From the NCBI GenBank assembly GCA_944384235.1, contig CALWSP010000021.1:1-64000 (forward strand): DNA of 64,000 nt. The letters run 5' to 3'. The stretch's first letter is position 1, and each line of letters begins with the position of its first letter. The notes below the pieces were generated by a model. That model saw nothing but the letters and a program-made list of their open reading frames with translations. It was not told the DNA's origin and did no database searches. This DNA comes from an uncultured Clostridia bacterium. GTDB lineage: Bacteria > Bacillota > Clostridia > Lachnospirales > CAG-274. A program made the position numbers and the translations under genes. Shown piece by piece: positions 1-9,494 of this stretch.

Positions 1-1
1 A

Positions 2-178
2 GATTATAGAGATGGCAAGGTTTCAAAGGAAGAACTTGACAAGTGTAGCACTTGTGATATGAACGCTATTATTAACGACGGTTTAAGTGAAGCAAGCAAG
101 GCTCAGCTACTTGGAAAGACTGGCGAGGAGATTGTTGATGCGGATATTGCAGAGCAAGAAAAAATTAAAAAATTGTGA
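2..178 (+). CDS. 3' end of an unidentified protein (58 residues visible)
   Basis: An open frame enters from the left edge and stops with TGA at 176-178. The visible tail is hydrophilic and acidic/lysine-rich, with a Cys-x-x-Cys pair (KCSTCD) about 20 residues in and no membrane segment. I do not recognise the family. It lies 11 bases before ugd, so it is probably the preceding gene of the same operon. Unlike the polysaccharide genes that follow, it uses AAC and GAC codons as well as GAT, so it may mark the host side of the left boundary of the acquired block. Confidence 0.6.
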   Translation, partial: DYRDGKVSKEELDKCSTCDMNAIINDGLSEASKAQLLGKTGEEIVDADIAEQEKIKKL

Positions 179-189
179 GGCAGAAAATT

Positions 190-1413
190 ATGAGAAAAAA
201 ATATAATATTGCTGTTGCAGGTACAGGATATGTTGGTTTAAGTATTGCTGTTTTATTAGCTCAAAACAACAATGTAATTGCTGTTGATATTGTGCCTGAA
301 AAAGTAGATTTAATTAACAAAAAAATATCTCCTATTAAAGATGAATATATAGAAAAATATTTATCTGAAAAAAAATTAAATTTAACTGCAACATTAGATG
401 CAACAAGCGCTTATAAAACCGCTGATTTTGTAATAATTTCTGCTCCAACAAATTATGACCCTATTACACAAAAGTTTGATACATCTGCAATAGAAGATGT
501 TATTAAACTTGTTATTAAATGTAATGACAAGGCTATTATGGTTATAAAATCTACTATTCCAGTTGGATACACTAAAAGCATTAGAGAAAAATTTGGAAAT
601 AAAAATATAATATTTAGCCCTGAATTTTTAAGGGAATCCAAAGCTTTATATGACAATCTTTATCCTTCAAGGATTATTGTTGGTGTTGATGAAAGCGATG
701 AAAGAATTGTAGAGGCAGGAAAAGAGTTTGCACAATTACTTAAAGAAGGTGCAATTAAAGAGGATATAGACACTTTATTTATGGGTTTTACAGAAGCTGA
801 AGCAGTTAAATTATTTGCAAATACATATTTAGCATTAAGAGTGTCTTACTTTAACGAATTAGATACATATGCAGAAGTTAATGGATTAAATACAAAGCAA
901 ATTATAGACGGAGTGTGTCTTGACCCTCGTATTGGAAGTCATTACAATAACCCTTCGTTTGGGTATGGTGGATATTGCTTACCTAAAGATACAAAGCAAT
1001 TATTAGCTAATTATAGGGATATTCCTGAAAATCTTATTTGTGCTATTGTAGAAAGTAACAGAACTAGAAAAGATTTTATAGCTAATCAAATTCTAAAAAA
1101 GGCTGGATATTATGACAAAGATAATAAAGATATTGTTGTTGGTGTTTATAGATTAACAATGAAAAGTAATAGCGACAATTTTCGTCAAAGTAGTATACAA
1201 GGTGTTATTAAAAGAATTAAAGAAAAAAATGTTAAGGTTATTATTTATGAACCAACTATTAAAGATAGCTTAGAGTTTTTTGAAAATAGTGTGGTTAATG
1301 ATATTGAAGTTTTCAAAGAAAATTGTGATGTAATTATTGCTAATAGATATGAAGATTTATTAAGTGATGTAAAAGATAAATTATATACAAGGGATATTTT
1401 TGGTAGGGATTGA
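190..1413 (+). CDS. ugd: UDP-glucose 6-dehydrogenase
   Basis: Oxidises UDP-glucose twice with NAD+ to UDP-glucuronate, a precursor for acidic surface polysaccharide; cytosolic. The N-terminus has the Rossmann signature GTGYVGLS (Gly11-Gly16). The block [16 protein letters not shown] and the catalytic segment [14 protein letters not shown], with nucleophile Cys263, closely resemble enteric-type Ugd. Length is 407 residues against about 390 for the family. I start at ATG 190 because GAGG at 177-180 is well spaced; an upstream GTG at 175 would add five residues but has no ribosome-binding site. It is the first complete gene of the polysaccharide operon and has AT-rich codon use. Confidence 0.93.
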   Translation: MRKKYNIAVAGTGYVGLSIAVLLAQNNNVIAVDIVPEKVDLINKKISPIKDEYIEKYLSEKKLNLTATLDATSAYKTADFVIISAPTNYDPITQKFDTSAIEDVIKLVIKCNDKAIMVIKSTIPVGYTKSIREKFGNKNIIFSPEFLRESKALYDNLYPSRIIVGVDESDERIVEAGKEFAQLLKEGAIKEDIDTLFMGFTEAEAVKLFANTYLALRVSYFNELDTYAEVNGLNTKQIIDGVCLDPRIGSHYNNPSFGYGGYCLPKDTKQLLANYRDIPENLICAIVESNRTRKDFIANQILKKAGYYDKDNKDIVVGVYRLTMKSNSDNFRQSSIQGVIKRIKEKNVKVIIYEPTIKDSLEFFENSVVNDIEVFKENCDVIIANRYEDLLSDVKDKLYTRDIFGRD

Positions 1414-1445
1414 AAATTTTAAATTATTGTTGACAGGTGGTTTGT

Positions 1446-2591
1446 TTGAAAGTATTAATAATTAGAAATTATCCTAGTTTTATGGATGTTGAAAACAATA
1501 CATACAATATTCAAGAAGTGGGGTTAGCAAAAGCATTAGTTAGAATTGGATATGAGTGTGGAATAATTTTTTGGACAGATAAGGAAGAAAAAGTTGTTGA
1601 TATAGAAGTTGAGAATAAAAAATTTGTTAGAGTATATTATAAAAAAGGAACAACTTTTTTGAAAAATACAATGTTTTTAAATTGTAGTGATATTTTTGAC
1701 AGCTACGATATTTTACAGCCGGTTGAGTATAATCAAATACAGGCGTGGTATCTTTCTATGAAATATCCGAAAAAGACAGTAATATATCACGGGCCATATT
1801 ATTCTAAGTTTAATAAAAAATATAATATTATGTGTAAGATGTTTGATATTATATTTCTTAAGTACTATATAAAAAAAGGTACTAAATTTATTGTTAAAAG
1901 TTCTTTGGCAAAAAAATTCCTTATTGAAAAAGGAATTAAAGACGAGTATATCACTTTATCTGGTGTGGGTATGGATATAGAAATGTTAAGAAACAAAAAC
2001 AATAGTTGCAATGAAATTTTATATAATAAGATGGCTAAAGACGACAGTGATTTAAAACTTTTATATATAGGAAGATTTGAAGAAAGAAGAAATATTTACT
2101 TTATTTTAGACGTTTTTAAAAAATTATGTAAACAAAAAAAGAATGCTAAGCTTTATATGATTGGTACAGGTGATAAAGAGTATTTAAAAAAAATATGGGA
2201 TTATGCTGAACGTATAAATATTAAAGAAGATATTATTTGGCAGGAGAAAATGGAGCAAAAATATTTGTCTTATATTTATAAAATGTCAGATTTTTTTGTT
2301 TTGCCAACAGAATATGAAATTTTTGGTATGGTTCTTCTAGAAGCTATGTATTATGAAAATGTTGTTTTAACTACATATAATGGTGGTTCAAGCACTCTTA
2401 TTGAAAATGGTAAAAATGGATTTATTTTAGAAAATATGAATTCTGAAATTTGGGCAGATAAAATAATTGAAGTTTATGAAAATAAAAATTTAACAGAAAG
2501 TGTTAAAAAAAATGCATATAAAAGAATTAGTGAAAATTATACGTGGGATAGTTTAGCACATATTTTCAAAAGTGTATATGATAAAATATAA
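1446..2591 (+). CDS. Glycosyltransferase, GT4 family (GT-B fold)
   Basis: Predicted to move a sugar from a nucleotide donor to the growing lipid-linked repeat unit at the inner membrane face. The C-terminal half shows the GT4 donor-binding pattern: LLYIGRFEERRN, then the E-x7-E motif EIFGMVLLE near residues 289-297. No transmembrane segment is evident. I chose TTG at 1446 because AGGTGG at 1435-1440 lies five bases upstream; this gives MKVLIIRNYPSF, a normal GT4 start, and 381 residues. An in-frame GTG at 1437 lies inside that ribosome-binding site. Donor and acceptor cannot be read from sequence. Confidence 0.85.
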   Translation: MKVLIIRNYPSFMDVENNTYNIQEVGLAKALVRIGYECGIIFWTDKEEKVVDIEVENKKFVRVYYKKGTTFLKNTMFLNCSDIFDSYDILQPVEYNQIQAWYLSMKYPKKTVIYHGPYYSKFNKKYNIMCKMFDIIFLKYYIKKGTKFIVKSSLAKKFLIEKGIKDEYITLSGVGMDIEMLRNKNNSCNEILYNKMAKDDSDLKLLYIGRFEERRNIYFILDVFKKLCKQKKNAKLYMIGTGDKEYLKKIWDYAERINIKEDIIWQEKMEQKYLSYIYKMSDFFVLPTEYEIFGMVLLEAMYYENVVLTTYNGGSSTLIENGKNGFILENMNSEIWADKIIEVYENKNLTESVKKNAYKRISENYTWDSLAHIFKSVYDKI

Positions 2592-2682
2592 AAACAAGTA
2601 TTATTATATATAGTTTTATATTGTTATATAGGTTATTATATTTAAAAAATATAAAAATAAAATTGGGTAGGAGATATTAAAT

Positions 2683-3588
2683 ATGTTGGATAAATTGTAT
2701 AGCATAACTACGCCTTGGGCTATCTCAAACAAGAGAGAGTTAATTAAAAATAGAATTATTGGAAGGATGGCTAATTATATTTATCCAATATATTGCAAAA
2801 CTTTTTCTATTAATAAAAATTTAAAAAAGGAAGATGAAGTTATAGTTTCATTAACTTCTTTTCCTGCTAGAATAGAAAAGGTTTATTTATGTATTAATAG
2901 TATACTTAGGCAGACAAAACCAGCAGGAAAAGTTATTTTATGGTTAGCAAAAACTCAATTTGAAAGTAAAGACGAATTACCTAAAAATTTACTTGAACTT
3001 GAGAAATATGGTTTAGAAATTAGATTTTGTGAAGATTTGAAGTCATATAAAAAAGTTTTTTTTACAGCGCAAGAGTATTTAGACAAAATTATTATTACAG
3101 CAGATGATGATACATTATATCCTGAATATTGGATAGAAAAACTATTAGATACATATTACAAATATTCTAATTGTGTTTGTTGTTATAGAGCACATAAAAT
3201 TTCATTTAGCGAAAATGGAGAAATTAATCCATATAAAAATTGGATTGGTTTATCTCCTTATGAAAAAGGACCTTCAATGTTATTAGTTCCTATTGGAGTT
3301 GGTGGAGTGCTATATCCACCTAGATATTTTGAAAACATAGACTTTAACTTTAATATAATTAAAGAAATTTGTCCTACAACAGATGATTTGTGGCTTAAGG
3401 TTGTTGGTCTAACAAAGGGCTATAAAGCAGTTAAAGTTGATGAAAATTCAAAAGAATGGTATACTTTAAAAAGTTCACAAAAAGATAGTCTTATGAAAAG
3501 CAATGTTGGAGAGAGTATAAATGACACTTCTTTAAAAAATTTATTTAAGTATTATGATTTTGATATTAATGTATTAAAGGAGGATTAA
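2683..3588 (+). CDS. Putative GT-A type glycosyltransferase
   Basis: A 301-residue soluble protein with features of a GT-A transferase: a strand start VSLTSFPARIEKVYLCINS where GT2 enzymes bind the nucleotide, and the metal-binding acidic cluster TADDDTLYP (Asp141-143). It resembles small capsule-cluster transferases more than canonical GT2 enzymes, so donor and linkage are unknown. ATG follows a good GGTAGGAGA site. It sits 91 bases after the GT4 gene and two bases before the polymerase gene, in the same direction. Codon use is AT-rich like its neighbours. Confidence 0.7.
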   Translation: MLDKLYSITTPWAISNKRELIKNRIIGRMANYIYPIYCKTFSINKNLKKEDEVIVSLTSFPARIEKVYLCINSILRQTKPAGKVILWLAKTQFESKDELPKNLLELEKYGLEIRFCEDLKSYKKVFFTAQEYLDKIIITADDDTLYPEYWIEKLLDTYYKYSNCVCCYRAHKISFSENGEINPYKNWIGLSPYEKGPSMLLVPIGVGGVLYPPRYFENIDFNFNIIKEICPTTDDLWLKVVGLTKGYKAVKVDENSKEWYTLKSSQKDSLMKSNVGESINDTSLKNLFKYYDFDINVLKED

Positions 3589-3589
3589 T

Positions 3590-4846
3590 ATGAGTTTAAA
3601 AATATATAGACATACTTTGGCATATATAGGGCTATTTGTTTTTTTATTTTTTGTTTTTATGTTGGATTTTAGAACTAGTTTATTTCATAATGTATATTTA
3701 GCTTATGTTTGGGCTTTAAGTGGTATAATTTTTATATGGTATGGTTGTAATGTTAAAGTTTCGAAAGTAATGTCTAATGTAGTTATGATTTGGTTTATAA
3801 CAATTTTATTTATTATATTTACTTTTAATCTTAGTTACATAATAAAATATATATTTTCTCTTATTTTATTATATTGTTTTTATAAAACGGGGGGAACAAA
3901 AGACCAAACTGTGAAAGTATTAGCTTTTTTTGGGATAATATTTACATTAGCTACGTTTTTATTTTATATATATCCACAAATATATAACGAAAGTATTGTT
4001 CCTAAACTAGAAGAATATTTAAGAGTAACTGCATTAAATATGATGAGAACAAAAAGATATCCAGGTTTAACAGGACATTATAGTACAAATGGTACATATT
4101 TAGCGATAGGCTTTGGAGCTATATTTTCTTTAATAGTTTCTAAAAATTATAAAAAAAATAATTATATATTATTGATTTTTTTGATTTTAACTCTTGGAGC
4201 TTTGCTTATGATAGGTAAAAGAGCTCATTTAGTTTTTGCTTTTGTTTCATCAATTTGGGTTTATTGGTTGTATAGTAAAAACAAGCACACAAGATTTTTA
4301 AATATTGTTGCAATAATATCAGTTCTTATTATTTTATTTTTTGTTTTTGCAGAGCAATTTCCTGTGTTGAAAAACACTTTTGATAGATTTTATGAAACAG
4401 CTAAAGAAGGTACCTTTTTAATGTCAAGAGATATTTTTTATAAAGCAGCCTTTAAAAAATTTATTGACAACCCGTTATTTGGAAGTGGCTGGAGAACAGC
4501 AGTAGATTATCTTGAACACGATGTTCATAATATTTATATTCAATTATTAGCTGAAACAGGAATTATAGGTTTTAGTATTTTTGTTGGGCTAATTGTATAC
4601 GGTGTTGTTATTGGAATAAAGGTATTACTTAAATTATCAAAAGTTGAAATGAAAAGTTCATTAGTTGTGTTTTCTGTATATTATATATTCTTTTTTACGC
4701 TTTATGGTTTTACAGGAAACCCACTTTATGATGAACAGCCTTTTTATATTTATATGATATGTTATGGGTCTTTAATATATTATAAAAATAAAATGTTAGT
4801 TCAAAACAGGAGGAAAGCAAATGATTTATATATTAACTTTTCATAG
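3590..4846 (+). CDS. O-antigen/capsule polymerase-like membrane protein (first Wzy)
   Basis: A polytopic protein of 418 residues with about eleven hydrophobic segments. The periplasm-side loop carries the Wzy/WaaL-type pattern FGSGWRTAVDY followed by HDVHNIYIQLLAETG (His313), typical of the O-antigen ligase/polymerase superfamily. In a Wzx/Wzy locus such a protein joins repeat units outside the membrane. The ATG follows AGGAGG and starts two bases after the previous stop. It overlaps the next gene by 26 bases, suggesting translational coupling. A run of six G (3889-3894) lies in the coding region. A second, frameshifted Wzy-like gene occurs at 10956-12282. Confidence 0.8.
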   Translation: MSLKIYRHTLAYIGLFVFLFFVFMLDFRTSLFHNVYLAYVWALSGIIFIWYGCNVKVSKVMSNVVMIWFITILFIIFTFNLSYIIKYIFSLILLYCFYKTGGTKDQTVKVLAFFGIIFTLATFLFYIYPQIYNESIVPKLEEYLRVTALNMMRTKRYPGLTGHYSTNGTYLAIGFGAIFSLIVSKNYKKNNYILLIFLILTLGALLMIGKRAHLVFAFVSSIWVYWLYSKNKHTRFLNIVAIISVLIILFFVFAEQFPVLKNTFDRFYETAKEGTFLMSRDIFYKAAFKKFIDNPLFGSGWRTAVDYLEHDVHNIYIQLLAETGIIGFSIFVGLIVYGVVIGIKVLLKLSKVEMKSSLVVFSVYYIFFFTLYGFTGNPLYDEQPFYIYMICYGSLIYYKNKMLVQNRRKANDLYINFS

Positions 4847-5891
4847 AGCGTTGAATTATGGGGCTATATTACAATGTTACGGGCTTTATAAAACAATAGA
4901 TGGGTTTGTTGATTGTAAAGTTTTAGATTATAGAGCAAAAGCAATAGAGGATAGATATAAAATATTTGGTTCTCAAAAATCTTTAAAAGGGTTTATTAAA
5001 TCTGTTATTTTATTAAAAAGCAAAAATGAGAAAAAAAATAAATTTAATAAATTTACTAAAAATTACTTAGATTTATCTAAAGAGTATGATTTAAGTAATA
5101 TAAAAAATGAGAAATGGGACAAAAATGATATTTTTATTGTTGGTAGCGACCAAGTATGGAATGTTAACATTACAGAAAACGACTATAATTACTTTTTAGA
5201 GTTTGTGAAAAATAGGAAAAAAATTTCTTATGCAGCTAGTGTTGGTATAGAGGTTGATGAAAATTTAGAAAATTTATTTACAGAAAAATTAGAAAAATTT
5301 AAAGCAATATCAGTTAGAGAGACTTCTGTTTATAGAAAGTTTAATGACATTGGAATTTTGTGTGAACAATGTATTGACCCTGTGTTTTTATTAACTAAAG
5401 AAAACTGGTATGAAATATCTAAACCAGTTAAGGAGGAAGATGAGCCTTTTGTATTGGTTTATATGCTCCAAAAGTCTGATGAGTTTATGAAAAAGGCTGT
5501 GGACTATGCTAAAAAGGCAAACAAAAAATTAGTTATTTTATCAAATGGTGTTAGAAGAAACTATGATGGCATATATATTGACAGTTGTGGACCTGATGAA
5601 TTTATTAGATATTTTTTGAAGGCTAGTGTAATTTTTACAAATTCATTTCACGGTATATCTTTTTCTATTTTATTTAAAAAAGAATTTTATTTTGAATTTC
5701 AGGGAAATGGGTCGAAAACAAATAGCAGGTTAAAAGACATTATTGAAATGTTTGATTTAGAGAGTCAAAACATTTCTGGGGATAAGTTGCCGTTAGGAAA
5801 CGAAATAGATTATATAAACATAAACAAGATAATATGTGAAAAGCGTGAAAAATCTATTGAATTTTTGAGGAAAAATATTTTAGGTGAGTAA
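4821..5891 (+). CDS. Polysaccharide pyruvyl transferase family protein
   Basis: Members of this family (CsaB/WcaK/EpsO-like) add a pyruvate ketal from phosphoenolpyruvate to a sugar of the repeat unit, giving negative charge. Recognisable parts are the N-terminal NYGAILQCYGLY, the central FIVGSDQVWN near residues 108-117 and the C-terminal VIFTNSFHGISFSI near residues 270-283. It is 356 residues long and cytosolic. ATG 4821 follows AGGAGG and lies inside the 3' end of the polymerase gene. The FrhB-type gene at 9495 is a frequent companion of this family in Bacteroidota and Clostridia, although the functional link is unresolved. Confidence 0.85.
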   Translation: MIYILTFHRALNYGAILQCYGLYKTIDGFVDCKVLDYRAKAIEDRYKIFGSQKSLKGFIKSVILLKSKNEKKNKFNKFTKNYLDLSKEYDLSNIKNEKWDKNDIFIVGSDQVWNVNITENDYNYFLEFVKNRKKISYAASVGIEVDENLENLFTEKLEKFKAISVRETSVYRKFNDIGILCEQCIDPVFLLTKENWYEISKPVKEEDEPFVLVYMLQKSDEFMKKAVDYAKKANKKLVILSNGVRRNYDGIYIDSCGPDEFIRYFLKASVIFTNSFHGISFSILFKKEFYFEFQGNGSKTNSRLKDIIEMFDLESQNISGDKLPLGNEIDYININKIICEKREKSIEFLRKNILGE

Positions 5892-5896
5892 ATACA

Positions 5897-7357
5897 ATGA
5901 TAGGTTTATATGGTAGATTAAAAAATGTATATTCTAATATGTCCTTGCAAGTTAAAGCAAGTTTGTGGTTTGTTATGAGTACAGTTTTATTAAAGGGAAT
6001 ATCATTTATTACAGTTCCTATATTTACTCGTATTATGACAACTGAGGAGTATGGTTTATACAGTGTGTATTTGACTTGGTGCGAAATGTTTACTATTATT
6101 GGAACTTTTGGATTAGAGTCTTGTGCATATGTAAGTGCTTTAACAAAATTTAACGAAGGTGATAAAAATGAGGCTCAAAGTTCTTTATTAGGTTTGTCTT
6201 TTGTTCTAACATCGGCATTACTTATTATATTTCTAATAGGTGGAAGGGCTTTATCTAATTTTATAGGGTTGCCTCAACACTTATTAATGTTAATGGTTTG
6301 TCAAATTTATTTTATTCCATCTTTAAATTTTTGGTTGACAAAAAGCAGATTTCAATACAAATACAAAAGTCTTGTTTTTGTTTCTATTTCTATGGCTATA
6401 TTAAATGCTTTAATAGGTTTGATTTTTGTATTAAATATAGATAAAAATATGCAGGCATTTGGTAGAATTGTTTCTATTGTTATTGTTCAAGTTTTATATG
6501 GTGTTATTCTCTTTTGTAAATTACAAAAGAATAACAAAATTAATTTTACTACAAAATATTGGAAGTGGGCAATATTTGTTCATTTACCTTTATTACCACA
6601 TATTTTATCTTTAAAAGTTTTGTCTGGTGTAGACAGAATTATGATAAATTCACTTGTAGGGGCATCTGCTGCTGCACTATATAGTGCTTCTTATTCTATT
6701 GCTGTTGTTGTTAACTTAGTTAAAACTAGTATAGTTGATGCTATGAGACCTTGGATATATAATTGTTTAAAAGAAAATAAAACTGAAAGTATAAAAAGTG
6801 TTACAGATGGAGTGTTAGTTTTAGTTGCATTACTAACACTAGTTTTTGTTGCTTTTGCACCAGAGGTTATTAAAATAGCTACACCAGTTGAATATTACGA
6901 AGCGGTATATTGTATGCCTCCTGTTATGATTAGTTCTTTTTTTACTTTTATGTACAGTATATTTTCTGTTGTTGAAATGTATTTTGAAGAAACTAAAAAG
7001 ATAATGTATGCGTCAATTATTGCAGCTATTATTAACATCATTTTGAATTTAGTGTTTATTAAAATGTTTGGTTATATAGCAGCAGCATTTACCACTTTAA
7101 TTTGTTATATATTCCTTTCAATATTTCATTTTATTGTTGCAAACAGAGTGATGAAAAAAAATTCTTTAAATATGGATTTATTTGGCAAAAAAAGTATTAT
7201 ACTAATTAGTTTAGTTTTAATTATATTAATGTTTATTTTTGAATATTTATATTTATTTCCTATTTACAGATATATATTTTTGTGTATTATTATGTTAGTT
7301 ATGTTTATTAAAAGAAATTATTTTATTGGATTAGTTAAGGAAATTAGGAAAAAGTAA
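5897..7357 (+). CDS. wzx: Polysaccharide flippase, Wzx-like (MOP superfamily)
   Basis: A 486-residue protein with roughly fourteen hydrophobic helices. Its N-terminal pattern, GISFITVPIFTRIMTTEEYG, is characteristic of PST/Wzx exporters. It would flip undecaprenyl-linked repeat units across the membrane for polymerisation by Wzy. ATG 5897 follows TTAGGTGAG with normal spacing and lies five bases after the previous stop. Codon use is AT-rich. A second MOP protein, SpoVB-like, occurs at 17023-18525, but that gene has host codon use and a sporulation role, so the two are not interchangeable. Confidence 0.88.
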   Translation: MIGLYGRLKNVYSNMSLQVKASLWFVMSTVLLKGISFITVPIFTRIMTTEEYGLYSVYLTWCEMFTIIGTFGLESCAYVSALTKFNEGDKNEAQSSLLGLSFVLTSALLIIFLIGGRALSNFIGLPQHLLMLMVCQIYFIPSLNFWLTKSRFQYKYKSLVFVSISMAILNALIGLIFVLNIDKNMQAFGRIVSIVIVQVLYGVILFCKLQKNNKINFTTKYWKWAIFVHLPLLPHILSLKVLSGVDRIMINSLVGASAAALYSASYSIAVVVNLVKTSIVDAMRPWIYNCLKENKTESIKSVTDGVLVLVALLTLVFVAFAPEVIKIATPVEYYEAVYCMPPVMISSFFTFMYSIFSVVEMYFEETKKIMYASIIAAIINIILNLVFIKMFGYIAAAFTTLICYIFLSIFHFIVANRVMKKNSLNMDLFGKKSIILISLVLIILMFIFEYLYLFPIYRYIFLCIIMLVMFIKRNYFIGLVKEIRKK

Positions 7358-7384
7358 TTAATAATTAAAGAGGAGATTAGGAAT

Positions 7385-8410
7385 ATGGACAATAAAGTTG
7401 AAAATGACTTAATGGTGTCAATTATTATGCCTGTTTATAACTCAGAAAAATATTTAAGGGAAACTATTACATCTGTTTTAAACCAAACTTATAAAAATTT
7501 TGAGTTGATAGCCATAGATGATTGTTCTAGAGATAAAAGTTTAAGTATATTAAAAGAATATTCTAGAGAATATGAAAATATAAAAGTTTTAGAATTAGAT
7601 TGCAATGTAGGTGTTTCAAAAGCTAGAAATATTGGAATTGAGATGGCTAAGGGAAATTGGATACAATTCTTAGATTCTGATGATGTTATTAAAGAAGATA
7701 TGTTAGAAAAATTATATATGGAAAGTAAAAGTTCTGATTTTGATATGATAATATCTAGATTTACAAAAGAATATTTAAATAAAAAAGAAGTTAATTATAT
7801 AAAAAAACAACATATTAAAACAAAAGATGATATTATTGACTTTTTTAGTGGAATGAATTTAAAAGAAAAAGCTATTTCTATGAACTATTTATGGAATCGT
7901 TGGATTAAAAAGGATATTATTATTAAAAACAATATTAAGTTTGATGAAAGTTTAAGCTTAGGTGAAGATTTTGTTTTTTTATGCCAAGTTTATAAAAATA
8001 TCACTAGTTTTTCTATTATTGAATTACCGCTATATAGTTATATAATTAGAAACGAAAATTCTTTATCCAAGAAATTTTTGAAAAATGAAGCTAATAGAAG
8101 AAAAATTATGTATAAAGCTTTTTGTGATTGTATGCAACATTTTGGTTTATTGGAAAAAATGAAATATTTTATTAAATATAACGAAGGGAAATATAGTGTT
8201 GATGCAATTGGGAAAATAAATTATAAAAATTGCAATATATCTAATTTAGAAAAGATTGAGTATATTAAAACATTTATTGATGATGAATTTTTAGATTGTC
8301 AAATTTTATATTTAAAATCAAACAAAAGTGTTAAAAACACTATAAAGAAATTTGCGTTAAAAACAAGAAATCCTTTTATTATTAAGTTTATTTGGGAAGT
8401 TAAAAAATAG
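7385..8410 (+). CDS. Glycosyltransferase, GT2 family
   Basis: A 341-residue GT-A enzyme. It opens with SIIMPVYNSEKYLRETI, continues with IAIDDCSRD and has the metal-binding DSDD in WIQFLDSDD near residue 98. GEDFVF near residue 190 fits the catalytic-base region. The C-terminal third is lysine-rich and less conserved, as usual in capsule GT2 proteins. It probably adds one sugar to the lipid-linked oligosaccharide on the cytosolic face. The start follows a GAGGAG site. Sugar specificity cannot be inferred. Confidence 0.87.
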   Translation: MDNKVENDLMVSIIMPVYNSEKYLRETITSVLNQTYKNFELIAIDDCSRDKSLSILKEYSREYENIKVLELDCNVGVSKARNIGIEMAKGNWIQFLDSDDVIKEDMLEKLYMESKSSDFDMIISRFTKEYLNKKEVNYIKKQHIKTKDDIIDFFSGMNLKEKAISMNYLWNRWIKKDIIIKNNIKFDESLSLGEDFVFLCQVYKNITSFSIIELPLYSYIIRNENSLSKKFLKNEANRRKIMYKAFCDCMQHFGLLEKMKYFIKYNEGKYSVDAIGKINYKNCNISNLEKIEYIKTFIDDEFLDCQILYLKSNKSVKNTIKKFALKTRNPFIIKFIWEVKK

Positions 8411-8434
8411 AAAATTAAAGGTAGGGGTGGTTAT

Positions 8435-9469
8435 GTGGAAAAGAGAGAATATAGAAATATTGGTATAGACATATTAAAAGCTTTCAGTGCGTTTTTAGTT
8501 ATATATATTCACACCCCTTTTCCTTATGAAATAGGGCAATATTTAGTTTCTATGGCTAGAGTTGCAGTTCCTATTTTCTTTATGATTTCAGGATATTTTT
8601 ACTTAAATATTGTTGGAAGAAAAGGAGAAGAAAGGCAAATTAAAAAAATTTTTAAGATATTTATTTTATCAAATATATTATATTTTTTTATTAAAGTTGT
8701 TTTTGAAACTTTAATTGGAAATGGATTTTTAAGTTATATTTTAAAAGTTTTTTCTAAAGAGTCAATTTTTAATTTTATAGTTTTTAATGTATCTCCTTTT
8801 AATGGGCATCTTTGGTATTTAGGTGCTATTTTATATGTTTTAATTATTACATATATTTTTGACAGATTAAAGTTAAAAAAAATATTATATATTTTAACTC
8901 CTATTTTTTTGATTATAGACATTATTTTTGGAAAGTATTCTTTAGCTATTTTTGGAAGAGAGTTTCTATATATTTATTTGAGGAATTTTATTATTACAGG
9001 TTTGCCTTATTTTTATATAGGTAGGATTATAAAAGAAAACCAAATAAGAATTAAAAATTATGTAGCTATTTTAGGCATATTTATTTTTTCTAGTACGCTT
9101 ATTTTTGAAAGATATATTTTAAAGTTTTACAATTTAAATGCAGAAAGAGATAGTTTTATTAGTGTCATTTTTTTAGCTATTATTATATTTTTGTTTTTTA
9201 CTAGTTTTTATGATGATGAAAAAGGGCAATTTAAGCTTAGCAAATTGGAAATTGCTTTAGCAAACGTTGGGCGAAGATATTCTCTTTTAATTTATATTAT
9301 TCACCCTATTTTTATTCTTTTGTTAAAGCCTATTATATTTAGGTTAGGCGTATATAAGTATTATCAGTTTATATCAGCTATTATTATTTTTATATTATGT
9401 ATTTTATTAATAAAGATGGTAAAGGAAGTATTTAAATTAATTAACATAAAATTTAATTTAAAAAATTAA
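8435..9469 (+). CDS. Acyltransferase family 3 membrane protein
   Basis: A 344-residue protein with about ten hydrophobic segments. The N-terminal motif IGIDILKAFSAFLVIYIHT (His26 is the likely catalytic residue) and the following FFMISGYFY identify the AT3 family, which transfers acetyl or other acyl groups to sugars of surface polysaccharides. In this locus it predicts an O-acylated polymer. The start is GTG 8435, preceded by AGGGGTGG; an overlapping ATG at 8433 is in another frame. It lies 24 bases after the GT2 stop. Confidence 0.85.
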   Translation: MEKREYRNIGIDILKAFSAFLVIYIHTPFPYEIGQYLVSMARVAVPIFFMISGYFYLNIVGRKGEERQIKKIFKIFILSNILYFFIKVVFETLIGNGFLSYILKVFSKESIFNFIVFNVSPFNGHLWYLGAILYVLIITYIFDRLKLKKILYILTPIFLIIDIIFGKYSLAIFGREFLYIYLRNFIITGLPYFYIGRIIKENQIRIKNYVAILGIFIFSSTLIFERYILKFYNLNAERDSFISVIFLAIIIFLFFTSFYDDEKGQFKLSKLEIALANVGRRYSLLIYIIHPIFILLLKPIIFRLGVYKYYQFISAIIIFILCILLIKMVKEVFKLINIKFNLKN

Positions 9470-9494
9470 GTTTTATATTTTGTGAGGTGATTTT

